A stretch of 13,439 nucleotides of DNA from Euperipatoides rowelli (GCA_003024985.2 PXIH01S0013063.1), one strand, 5' to 3'; positions 1 through 7,174 are shown, counted from the stretch's first letter. Numbers and translations are program-made. The notes: generated by a model from the sequence alone, not told the origin.

Positions 1-704
1 CGCTTGTATTGGCTGGATAATGTAAAACAATCATTTATCAAAATGGCAGCATACAGCACACATCCGAGAATAAATTCCGATTATAATAATTATTTCTGAG
101 ATCTATTTTTGAAAAAGAAAACAGAGATATTAAAAGGAAGTACTTTTGAATTTTTTTAAAAATAGGCACATTAAATATCATATCATTTTTTTTTTTTAAT
201 AAAGCCAAAGGATTAATTTTTTTTTCCACTAATAAAACAACTAATTAGTGTTAAGAATATCAAAACTAAAAATATGAACTAAATTAAATGAATAACAATT
301 TTTTTACAAAAGGCTAAATTATGGCAGTCTGGTGGGCTTTCCAGGTAAAAAAAGATGTTAGTACAAGGAAAGTGTTAATTCATTTTTGTTTAAGAAAGTG
401 ATAAAGGGATGATTTGGCTAAACTAGGTTATCTTTCATTATAATTTCAAATACAAATTGTATTCCAGTTTTTGTATACTAGTCACCTTGAACGGTAAGCA
501 TCAATGTACGACATATATAGCTNAAATTCATGAATTATATGGCTACATTTTCTATATGCATTAAAAAAAAAATTGGTGATAGTATACCTTTAAATTACAT
601 ACTGAATAATATTTTATTTTATATATATAAAGGACACTAAGACATACGTAAAAGTTTACTTACAAAAAACTTTGCCGTTATTCCGAGTCACTTGCTTTCT
701 TTCT
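1..704. other. A+T-rich stretch, no gene seen
   Basis: I see no exon with splice sites, no recognisable protein similarity and no terminal repeats here. The sequence is dominated by A and T runs. Position 523 is an N and probably a contig join. A short open frame at 38-229 on the minus strand reads as lysine, asparagine and phenylalanine runs, as expected from A+T-rich non-coding DNA. Confidence 0.6.
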
Positions 705-720
705 CAGGATATTTTTTTTT
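705..720. repeat. SINE target-site duplication, 3' side copy
   Basis: CAGGATATTTTTTTTT here is identical to 1005-1020, exactly 300 bases away. Nine of the 16 bases are a T run, so the informative part is CAGGATA. Its placement against both the tRNA-like head and the poly(A) tail makes a target duplication the best reading. Confidence 0.65.
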
Positions 721-1004
721 TTTTTTAAATAAATTTCCTCTCCAAGAGGAGAAGAAATGTATTTTTTGGTTAATGAAATTGACTTAAATTGATTTTAAAC
801 TGAATATTTAACTGATTTAAACGTGAATAGACAGGTTCCTTGATGTTACAAGGGCAGCATATTTGGAAAAACCCGAGGCGAGCTGTTAAAGCTAGGGAAA
901 AAACCGTTCCTTAACTGCCCAAGCCAACGCACGAACCTGTACACCTCAGCATATGCCTTCGGTTCATCAAGCGGAAGTGAATCCTCTCGACCACGGAACC
1001 GAGA
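721..1004 (-). mobile_element. Complete tRNA-derived SINE with poly(A) tail
   Basis: Seen: on the minus strand a more G+C-rich body starts TCTCGGTTCCG and runs into TGGTCGAGAGG (993-983), a good box A. GGTTCGTGCGT (937-927) resembles box B. The A-to-B spacing of 56 bases is that of a tRNA with a long variable arm (Ser or Leu class), and the GTGGTCGAG start also resembles those tRNAs. The element ends, on the minus strand, in a run of 15 A (plus-strand T run 712-726). A 16-base direct repeat, CAGGATATTTTTTTTT on the plus strand, flanks it at 705-720 and 1005-1020. Known: tRNA head, poly(A) tail and A-starting target duplications are typical of SINEs mobilised by LINE proteins. Inferred: this is one complete insertion of about 284 bp. 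The family name is not recognised. The minus-strand open frame at 1052-846 is a by-product. Confidence 0.7.
927..993 (-). promoter_or_regulatory. Internal RNA polymerase III promoter (A and B boxes)
   Basis: Box A is TGGTCGAGAGG at 993-983. The box B candidate is GGTTCGTGCGT at 937-927, which keeps GGTTCG but departs from the usual A and TCC at its end. This is the inherited tRNA-type promoter of the SINE. The weak B box suggests low or no present activity. Confidence 0.45.
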
Positions 1005-1020
1005 CAGGATATTTTTTTTT
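1005..1020. repeat. SINE target-site duplication, 5' side copy
   Basis: This is identical to 705-720. On the minus strand it lies directly before the first base of the tRNA-like head, 11 bases ahead of box A, as expected for a full-length SINE insertion. Confidence 0.65.
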
Positions 1021-1130
1021 ATGGAAGTTAAAGTTATTTTTATACAAATCATTTGTTACAAAGCTCTTATTTTTAAAATAATAATTATTGTTTGTAAACT
1101 AAGTTGTAAAACAAAATAAGTTACTGCTTT

Positions 1131-1159
1131 TAATAATTATAATAATAATAATAATAATA
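1131..1159. repeat. (TAA)n microsatellite
   Basis: This is an imperfect then perfect run of TAA/AAT units. It is a simple repeat with no associated gene. Confidence 0.85.
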
Positions 1160-1530
1160 GCAAAGTTATTCAATAGCTAACAAATATAATAAATGTAATT
1201 CGCCAGAGATTTAAAAAAAAAGATTTGACACTTTTCCTTTTAACATCTGTCTATTAATTAAAAATTGTTTGGTCAGTTCGACCATCTTGTGCAAAGTATA
1301 CTGAGGTTGTAGTCTCGATTGATTTTGAAACATGTTGTGGGATAGATTGTGCAATCTTTAGGTAAACTCATTTATAGCTTTGTTTTTGTGTTTGTGCTGC
1401 TTGTCAACAATATTTCAATATGACAGCATATGAAGTTATGGAATTTATCTGTAATTACACTGTAACTGATCTAAACTTAATCTAGATTCAACCTTTGACC
1501 TGAGTGTTTATACTTGGGCAGTTAACTTTG
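1160..1530. other. A+T-rich stretch, no gene seen
   Basis: No supported exon, repeat pair or terminal inverted repeat was found. Short internal inverted pairs such as GGTCAGTTCGACC (1271-1283) are too small to interpret. Confidence 0.55.
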
Positions 1531-1569
1531 TGCAATTAAATGTTGCGTCCAGGGCAACATTTAATTGCA
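1531..1569. repeat. Perfect 16-bp inverted repeat with 7-base loop
   Basis: Seen: TGCAATTAAATGTTGC at 1531-1546 is matched by its exact reverse complement at 1554-1569, separated by GTCCAGG. The stem is perfect across all 16 pairs. It is too short to be a normal microRNA precursor on its own, and I see no flanking element that explains it. It could be a foldback relic, a palindromic protein site or a replication-slippage product. Confidence 0.9.
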
Positions 1570-2124
1570 AAAAGTGTTATTATAATTATTATTTACTCTT
1601 CTGTTAAAGAAATGAAAAGCCTCTGAAGTCTAAATGACGATTCTTAACAAAGGCAAACTATGTAGCACTCTTAAAATATGAGATTGAATTTAATAGCAAT
1701 TTGTTAAAAGCTTATACTGTAATACAAAGAGCAAAATAAACTTATTCCTTGAAATGCTGAAAATATATTATTTCTCCATCATAATCTTCCATTATTGAAC
1801 TTTGAATTGTAAGTTTTTAAACTTGGTTTTAAAATTAAAAAGTTCAGCAATAGAAGAAAAGTTTTGTCTATTTTTTTCTTAGTATTTATAAAAATAAATG
1901 ATTTCTAGGTCATCTGCTTTAACAACTATTTGGAATGTTGAATGATTTTGCTGTTTTGTCTTAAAATAAAAAAAAATAGATGAAAAATTATTTTAGCATT
2001 CAATTTATCAGACAATTTATTACATTTTCATATTCATAGATTAGTTAAAAAGCTAGTAGGGTTTAATAATATATAGCCTATATACTGTATATATATTTTT
2101 TTAAATAGAAATAATTAAAAAAAA
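1570..2124. other. A+T-rich stretch, no gene seen
   Basis: No coding similarity or transposon end was recognised. A TATA-type dinucleotide stretch lies at about 2070-2100. Confidence 0.55.
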
Positions 2125-2260
2125 ACATATTAAAGACTCTTAAAAAGGTGACTTCCGGTACTCGGTCACCAGTTCCTATATGCTTTTTGCTGATTTGGGG
2201 TAATTGCCGTGTACTTGAAATTTAGCCGGGTAATTCCCAGTACTTGGTGCATCACTAATA
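2125..2260 (-). mobile_element. hAT-like terminal segment, copy 1
   Basis: Seen: 2125-2260 shares its order of blocks with 2271-2463: ACATAT, then a GTGACTTCCGGTACTCGG block, then TTAGCCGGGTA, then GGTGCATCA. On the minus strand the outer end reads TAGTGATGCACC followed by GTAC- and CCGG-rich sequence. Known: many hAT elements begin with YAGTGATGCACC and carry short subterminal motif arrays. Inferred: this is a terminal fragment of a non-autonomous hAT element. The opposite end is not identified, and no 8-bp target duplication was confirmed. Confidence 0.45.
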
Positions 2261-2270
2261 TATATATAAA

Positions 2271-2463
2271 AACATATGAAAGAATCTTAAAAAGGTGACT
2301 TCCGGTACTCGGTCACCAGTTCCTAAGCAATTTTCCGATTCCGGGTAATTGCTGAGTACTGAAATTTAGCCGGGTAGGCCGGGCACCATGTAGGCTGGGT
2401 ACCGGGTAGGCCGGGTACCGGGTAGGCCGGGTACCGGGTAATGGCCGAGTACCCGGTGCATCA
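2271..2463 (-). mobile_element. hAT-like terminal segment, copy 2, expanded and cut by a gap
   Basis: This is the second tandem copy of the segment at 2125-2260, in the same orientation. The first half is nearly identical, with GTGACTTCCGGTACTCGG and the following CACCAGTTCCTA conserved. The second half is enlarged by a 16-base GGTACC-rich tandem array. It stops at GGTGCATCA directly before the N at 2464, so the outermost bases are missing from the assembly. Confidence 0.45.
2371..2443. repeat. 16-bp G+C-rich minisatellite (GGGTAGGCCGGGTACC-type)
   Basis: There are about four and a half units of a 16-base motif. The last units are exact and the first are diverged (GGGCACCATGTAGGCT). Each unit contains GGTACC and GGCC palindromes. 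It is a striking G+C-rich island in the surrounding A+T-rich DNA. It lies only in copy 2 of the hAT-like segment, so it expanded after, or during, the tandem duplication. Confidence 0.8.
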
Positions 2464-2464
2464 N

Positions 2465-2835
2465 GCTGGATATCATATGGTCTAAATGTTTAAATAATTG
2501 TAAAAAATCATAATCAAATTCATCATTTGTGCTATTATGGTCCAATTTGTCTTTTAAAAAAAATCAAAATTACCTTTATTACAGATTGAAAATACCTCTA
2601 TTTAAATCATTACAAAGAAAACTGTTGTAGAGGCTATTTTGTCATCAAATTAATCTCAGACCCCCCAAAAATGTGGAATCTTCTAGTTGTAACCTCAGAC
2701 TGAGGATAGCAATAGTCTTAATTTTATCTTTAAATAACTTTTTTTTATGCATTTTAAATTATTTTTTTCCAGTGTAATTTTTTTATAGTAATTATCTTTG
2801 AAAATCAATAATAAAAATAAATAAAATAAATCTGT
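2465..2835. other. A+T-rich stretch, no gene seen
   Basis: No exon or mobile-element end was recognised. A small CCCCCC run at 2660-2665 is isolated. Confidence 0.5.
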
Positions 2836-2990
2836 TACATTAAAACGAAGGCGAAGACATAAGCTAGGACGTTCTAGGTTTGAGTCCCAGTTGAGCCGGT
2901 TATGGAATGTTTTTCCCCCTGGGCTGTTACCACCTTGCCAGGGTTGTTTAACCAAGTACGCTACCGGCTCACTCAAGAACCTGTATCTGG
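2836..2990. mobile_element. SINE-like element with self-complementary tRNA-like core
   Basis: Seen: a relatively G+C-rich block. On the plus strand GGTTTGAGTCC (2877-2887) is a good box B. On the minus strand TAGCGTACTTGG (2963-2952) followed by TTAA is a good box A. The core 2892-2971 is 80 bases long, closed by a perfect 9-bp stem (TGAGCCGGT with ACCGGCTCA) and containing an inner CCCTGG/CCAGGG stem. Inferred: a tRNA-derived SINE or an inverted composite of two heads. The strand is uncertain because the two pol III boxes point in opposite directions. No target duplication was found. The open frame at 2976-2695 (minus) is a by-product. Confidence 0.5.
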
Positions 2991-3264
2991 TGAATTAATT
3001 CTTGTAGTAAATGCATTAAACATCTATTAAAATGAAGATTACTTGTTAATAACGGGTAACTTTATTTTTTTTTAACAAAAAAAAGAAGATACAATGAGAT
3101 TACAAAATCATTGAGCCAGATGATATGTAGTGACATAATTTTTGTAATTGCACAGATAAACCAAATCCATAGATACATAGTCTTTATGTTGGATTGCTCA
3201 GATGCATTAATGAAAGGACGATTGCTTTATCCAAATTTAAATTGTTACAACATTTTTAAATATA

Positions 3265-3272
3265 CTGAAAAT
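3265..3272. repeat. hAT target-site duplication, left
   Basis: CTGAAAAT pairs with CTGTAAAT at 3728-3735, seven of eight bases identical. The length is that expected for hAT insertion. Confidence 0.6.
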
Positions 3273-3727
3273 CAGGGATTCTCAAACTGTTGTAGATGTA
3301 ACACTAGTGGTACATTACGTTGTATCAGATAGTACTCAGAGATGTAACAAAAAGACAAATACAGTACATATCCAGATATCTGGGTCATTACGAGCCAGTA
3401 ATTTTCTCATTATTGGGCAGTTAGTTAAGTTAGATGTATTTAGTACATTTGATATTAGATTTTAAATTTTTAAATGCACGGTGACGACGTGTTTAAGATT
3501 AAGATGAAAATGGACATTGAATAAAATTAAATAATTGCTTACGTTCAATAATTAATAACCTACAACAAAACTTTGATTTTTTGACAAGATTGTTTCTTTT
3601 ATTCTGTTTGTCCTGTAACCACAAACACATACTCTTGGCTGCACAAAGTCTACGCACATGGTGGTACATTGATTTTTAGTAGGTTTATATAAGTGGAACA
3701 ACATTCCAAAAGTTTGAGGACCCCTTC
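3273..3727. mobile_element. Non-autonomous hAT element (MITE) with both ends
   Basis: Seen: the left end reads CAGGGATTCTCAAACTGTTG. The reverse complement of the right end reads AAGGGGTCCTCAAACTTTTG, matching at 16 of 20 positions. Directly outside are CTGAAAAT (3265-3272) and CTGTAAAT (3728-3735), an 8-bp duplication with one mismatch. Known: hAT transposons make 8-bp duplications, and the motif CAGGGGTTCTCAAACT is a common hAT end. Inside, TAGTGGTACATTACG near the left end and a related GGTGGTACATTG near the right end resemble subterminal repeats. No transposase reading frame is present, so it depends on an autonomous relative. The short plus-strand open frame 3111-3332 straddles the left boundary and is not a gene. 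Confidence 0.75.
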
Positions 3728-3735
3728 TGTAAATG
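3728..3735. repeat. hAT target-site duplication, right
   Basis: CTGTAAAT is the partner of 3265-3272, with one substitution since insertion. Confidence 0.6.
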
Positions 3736-3987
3736 AATAGATTTAATTTAGAAAATATAGCTTATTTTAATCAGCGTAATAAAAATAATCTTAAAAAATA
3801 TACTGCTCAGCCGAATGTCCATTCCTATATGAGTTGTGACAACAAAGTGCAATTTTTGATAATGCAATGTAAAAGAGGTGATGAACAAATAATTAAAATA
3901 AAACTGTTGAAGCAAAATCAAAAATGTCCTATGCAAAAAACAAAAACAAAAAAAAACAACATTCAATGAAGAAACACCAAACAAATC

Positions 3988-4017
3988 CAAATTCACTAGT
4001 ATCAAATTCACTAGTAT
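3988..4017. repeat. Tandem duplication of about 14 bp (CAAATTCACTAGTAT)
   Basis: CAAATTCACTAGTAT occurs twice back to back, the second copy starting 14 bases after the first. It is a small slippage-type duplication with no gene attached. Confidence 0.8.
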
Positions 4018-4315
4018 CTGGGTATCAAAATTACCATTGTTCATTCCTCACAAATGGCGTATGGGCTTAAATGCCTTTTTTTATTATCTAGAGTCCTAAT
4101 CATACCCTAAACCTGAACTCCTGCTATGTATTAAACCCATGTTACCCCAACCCTATGATGATGAAGGGGTAAAATAAACATTTTTGGATCAATTTTGACC
4201 GAAATTCCAATAGCCCAAAAGTTAACCAATCAACAGTCATGAACGACAAGTTTTGTGAGGAAAGCTCAAAAATAAGTTTGATACGCAGACAATAGTCCAA
4301 ATTCAATGATTTTTT
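4018..4315. other. Less A+T-rich stretch, unassigned
   Basis: This stretch is noticeably less A+T-rich than its surroundings, with phrases such as GGCGTATGGGCTTAAATGCC. It may be an old transposon fragment, but I cannot place it in a family and see no terminal repeats or open frame. Confidence 0.4.
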
Positions 4316-4595
4316 TATTTATTGAGAACAATAGAATCAAAATCCAATCATAATTTCTAGAATCCACATATTGCAATTATCAATAGTTCCAAATAATAAA
4401 GGCAAATTAAAAATGAACAACAATTATTTAAATAAGGTATACATTATATTAATTTTTGATTATGATGTTTACCTTATTTAAATATATGTTTTTCATTTTT
4501 AATTTGCCTTTATTTGTTTTAGGGTCTTTGATAATTCACATTTGTAGATGACAGAATTCAGGATTGGATTTTGATTATATTGTTCACAATAAATA
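4316..4595. mobile_element. Foldback MITE: long inverted repeat with 24-base loop
   Basis: Seen: the left arm 4316-4442 is nearly the reverse complement of the right arm 4467-4595. Long exact blocks include AAAAATGAA with TTCATTTTT, AAAGGCAAATTAAAAATGA with its complement, and AATCAAAATCCAATC with GATTGGATTTTGATT. The outer half is more diverged near the middle of each arm. The loop is 24 bases. The whole 280-bp unit would form one long hairpin. There is no coding capacity and no obvious target duplication beyond A/T bases. Inferred: a foldback-type MITE, or a transcribed hairpin source of small RNAs. Confidence 0.8.
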
Positions 4596-4899
4596 TTAAT
4601 TTAATGCAATTTTTGATGTTTGTTGTGCTTAAAAAAATAAAATTTGTTTGTCATTGAAAATTATGAGCCTTAAAATTTTCAAAATTATTTTCTTTGAAAA
4701 ATTAGATCAGATTTCTTCATACAACAAACACTTATATTAAAAATGTGTTGTGCCAATTTTTTTTTTGTAATCGACAAAAATGTGGTACATAGAAAAATGT
4801 GGTGATATTTACATAAACCTGCTGTTTTTTTTCTTAGTTTCATTTTCTTCATAAGTGTCTCCTTCTCAATTATTTAATATATCACCAGCATTTGTCTCA
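4596..4899. other. A+T-rich stretch, no gene seen
   Basis: The sequence is A+T-rich. A 10-base inverted pair (TGTTTGTTGT near 4620, ACAACAAACA near 4721) is the only structure noted, and it is too short to assign. Confidence 0.5.
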
Positions 4900-4980
4900 T
4901 TTATGATTTACTAAAAATATTTATGATTTACTAAATCTTTATGATTTACTAAAAATATTTTCTTTATGATTTACTAAATA
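4900..4980. repeat. Four-copy tandem repeat of TTTATGATTTACTAAA
   Basis: The core TTTATGATTTACTAAA occurs at about 4900, 4920, 4938 and 4963, with spacers of variable length (AATAT, TC, AATATTTTC). The copies are almost identical while the spacers vary, so this is a young or conserved minisatellite with an irregular unit of about 18-25 bases. Confidence 0.85.
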
Positions 4981-5089
4981 TATATCCAAGAAGAAAAAGA
5001 ACAAAAAAAAAAACATTACCACAATCTAGTAAACTGTCATGCCAATCTAAATGCAGTGTTGAACAGGGCAAAAAGAAAGTTTCCGTTAA

Positions 5090-5602
5090 TTGATTTTGGA
5101 GAATTTTAAGAAACATAAAAATTGCAGATAGAATTCAGAACTGATTCAGTCACTAATTGATATACAAGATCAATAAGAAATCAATTTCACTATAAAAGGA
5201 AATATCTTAGATGCCGTGAAAAGATTCACTAGTAAACAAATCTGATAAAACATACCACAATAGGCTAAAAATATAATTAAAAGTGATGTAAAATGAAAGA
5301 CAAGGCATATTTAAAGACCAAAATTAAATATGGGCTCAGTAAAATATTTGAGAAAAAGAAAACGGATGAAATTAGTCTAAATGTTTAAAGATAACTAAAC
5401 AAAGATTAGTGAATGGAAAACATCAAATAATAGCAATAAAAATGGTACCATTATTAGAAAGAAATAACTTATTGTCCAAAAAAAAAAAAATTACAAGAAC
5501 CATTATCAAGATGTCAGAAATTACCACCAACATGAAGGAAGACCTAAAACAGGAAAATTTTGTAGCAAATGTAATCACAAAAGATACAATGTAATAGAAT
5601 AA
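5090..5602 (+). pseudogene. Decayed retrotransposon gag-like relic with broken zinc knuckle
   Basis: Seen: the frame 5492-5602 reads through NYHQHEGRPKTGKF and then CSKC, four residues, Y, four residues, stop. That is the spacing of a CX2CX4HX4C zinc knuckle with His replaced by Tyr and the last Cys replaced by a stop. The basic HEGRPKTGKF lead-in fits gag proteins of LTR retrotransposons. Upstream, about 5165-5400, broken frames contain a gag-like FTIKGNILDAVKRF stretch and charged sequence, interrupted by many stops. The region is strongly A-rich on the plus strand, typical of many gag genes. Inferred: the remains of a gag gene, long inactive. No LTRs, protease or polymerase was recognised. 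The open frame at 5409-5594 is a different frame of the same relic. The start is approximate. Confidence 0.42.
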
Positions 5603-5980
5603 AATAGGACAGAAGCCATATTACACAAGAAATTAAAAATAACATAAGAAATTGAGTAATAGACAATAAGGAATTGTGAAGAAAGATAAAAACATATATT
5701 AAATAAGTATTTAAAAATAAAAGATGTAAAAGAAAATATGTAAAAATATCATTATGTAAATAGTATAAAAATTTACAGTACGTAAGAGAAAAATATAGCT
5801 TAAATATATATCCAAAGCATAGCCTATTAAAGTTTACCCATAGATAAATGAGCAAAAGAAAGAAAAGGATTATTAACAATTGATATTAGTACAAAAGAAT
5901 AAAAAAAAAACCAGGTGCAAAGCATTAATATTCAAAACTTGGTTGAGACAGCAAGCCAAAGTTATATTTCTTCTTGGTCA
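5603..5980. other. A-rich continuation of the gag-like relic, no gene seen
   Basis: A-rich plus-strand sequence continues without a readable frame. The minus-strand open frame at 5879-5544 translates to runs of Leu, Ile, Phe and Tyr, which is what A-rich DNA gives when read backwards, so I do not call it a membrane protein. Confidence 0.45.
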
Positions 5981-6087
5981 TTATTGCACGTAACCAAGAT
6001 AACAGTCTACCAAGTCTCTATATTCATGAAAACACTTCTTCAGGAGCTCCCTATTACCATACAGACTAGACCATCTTACAATGGTTT
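5981..6087 (-). CDS. Candidate next exon of the Ly6-like gene (weak)
   Basis: Seen: on the minus strand one frame stays open from 6118 to a TAA at 5981. Read from the AACAG acceptor at 6088 it begins, in the phase required by the exon at 7040, with ETIVRWSSLYGNRELLKKC and continues to a second Cys. Known: in insect Ly6 proteins the strand after CLKVKT is usually a V(V/I)R-x-C motif. Here ETIVR is present, but the expected Cys is Ser (TCT). The final Cys-x-Cys-x-Thr-Asp-x-Cys-Asn ending is absent. The acceptor has a poor pyrimidine tract. It could be a decayed exon, an exon of something else, or chance. A competing frame lies at 6490-6384. Confidence 0.25.
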
Positions 6088-6857
6088 CTGTTATTCCCTT
6101 CAAGATCCATACGGATGTCTATACCAACTTTTATTCAATTCAATTATTGCAGTTTTGCAGTAAGCTGGTTTTTATTCAGGTAAAAATTGAGAGAGTAGAG
6201 CTATGTTTTTCTTCTTCTTTTGTTAGTTGAGATTTGCATATTATGTTTATTTTTAATTAGCTAAATAATTTTTTTATCAGTTAATTTTGAAGAAAAAGAG
6301 AAAATGTATTTTGGTATGGAAAAAAAAATAAAGAACCAGTTTTGTTTAAAATTTTGAACCTCAATTGTATCATACTAAAATATTTAAAGAGAGGAACATA
6401 AAAAATTTATANAGCCACGGAAATAACCATGTTCTTGACTGATGTTTTGTTCATGCCAAGCTATCAACATGCAGAGCTTTATGATTTCTACTGTTCTGCA
6501 AATAATATTAGACACGGCATTAAGTGTTGATGTAACATATGACTTTTTTCTCGAAAAAGGGAAATTGATATACTGTAATTAATAAAATGGTTAAATTTTA
6601 TTGAATTGGAGTATTATAGGTTGCATTAATTTCATTAATATAGACTAATTTATTGTATATTTTTTTATAATTTTCATGTTACATTTTTTACAACAAAAAT
6701 ATAAAAATATTTATAAAAGTTATTATAATGTTGACAAAAATAATTAATATGTTACTTCTCCCATTGTTTTACTTTACATTTTATTTTTTCTTGACTAAAG
6801 TTTAAATCTTGTTAAATAAAATTTTGAAAAAAAAAACTGATGTTTTTTGGGGGGTAA
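6088..6857. other. Intron-like A+T-rich stretch with one alternative exon candidate
   Basis: Most of this is A+T-rich. On the minus strand TATTATTTGCAGAACAG at about 6507-6491 is a good acceptor-like sequence. It is followed by an open frame 6490-6384 (VEIIKLCMLIAWHEQN at its start, in phase with the Ly6 exon) that crosses the N at 6412. It has a Cys in roughly the right place but no Ly6-type ending. I do not call it as an exon. Confidence 0.35.
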
Positions 6858-6940
6858 CCAGTATTCAAAATGAATCTTCATACCAGCTGAATTTTTGGTT
6901 TTCCCAAGTCAAGCACTCTCACCACAAGGCTGTCCCATTG
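6858..6940 (-). mobile_element. tRNA-like SINE fragment
   Basis: Seen: on the minus strand GGGACAGCCTTGTGGTGAGAG is followed by TGCTTGACT, a box A-like stretch (about 6926-6911). About 55 bases later TTTTGAATACTGG (6870-6858) resembles a degraded box B (GTTCGAATCCTGG). A C run and poly(A)-like bases follow at 6855-6843. Inferred: a fragment of a tRNA-derived SINE, different from those at 721 and 2836. No target duplication was seen. Confidence 0.35.
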
Positions 6941-7039
6941 GATTGTCCTCACAGGGACATCATGTAAATCCTTATCATTTATTTTAAAAGTAATTAGCAT
7001 TATTGTTGTGCAAATAAAAAAATCTATCACGTGACTCAC

Positions 7040-7174
7040 CTGAAGTTTTTACTTTAAGACAAGTTGTAGTAGGTGAACAATTGCTCAGGTCATCTTTTTT
7101 GGGGCTATAAGGATCTAAACATGCTTTACCAGCTTCACCAACAGAAGTGCAGACATAACATTTTAAGGCTAGCC
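7040..7174 (-). CDS. Ly6/three-finger domain protein, internal exon
   Basis: Seen: a 135-base exon with 44 full codons. The acceptor is TTTAATAG, the donor CAG/GTGAGT, and both junctions split a codon after base 1. It begins LALKCYVCTS, continues through ACLDPYSPKK and ends TTTCLKVKTS. Five cysteines are placed as C-x2-C at the start, then one before LDPY, one in NCS (also a possible N-glycosylation site) and one before LKVK. Known: this is the first half of the Ly6/uPAR fold of secreted or GPI-anchored proteins, and LxCYxC directly after a signal peptide is standard in insect members. Such proteins act outside the cell, for example on channel or receptor regulation or septate junctions. Which role applies cannot be told. 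The phase-1 exon structure is consistent. Missing: the signal-peptide exon (expected at higher coordinates) and the second half with the C-x-C...CN ending (expected lower). No frame damage, so it is probably a live gene. Confidence 0.8.

Noticed and set aside
846-1052. Minus-strand open frame as a protein gene
   Set aside because: It overlaps the tRNA-like head and body of the SINE and crosses its boundary.
2877-2970. Functional tRNA gene
   Set aside because: The A and B boxes point in opposite directions. The fold has no proper D, anticodon and T arms despite the closing stem.
3733-4044. Two overlapping open frames of 78 and 98 codons on opposite strands
   Set aside because: Both are composition-driven (Lys/Asn/Gln against Leu/Phe), and neither resembles a known protein.
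4900-4980. CRISPR-like array
   Set aside because: The spacers are only a few bases and of irregular length, there are no cas genes, and the DNA is clearly eukaryotic.
5544-5879. Minus-strand 111-codon hydrophobic open frame
   Set aside because: It is the reverse reading of an A-rich gag-like relic. The hydrophobic residues come from base composition.
5915-6163. Plus-strand 82-codon open frame
   Set aside because: It has no recognisable domain. The opposite strand gives a better, though still weak, match to the Ly6 pattern and exon phase.
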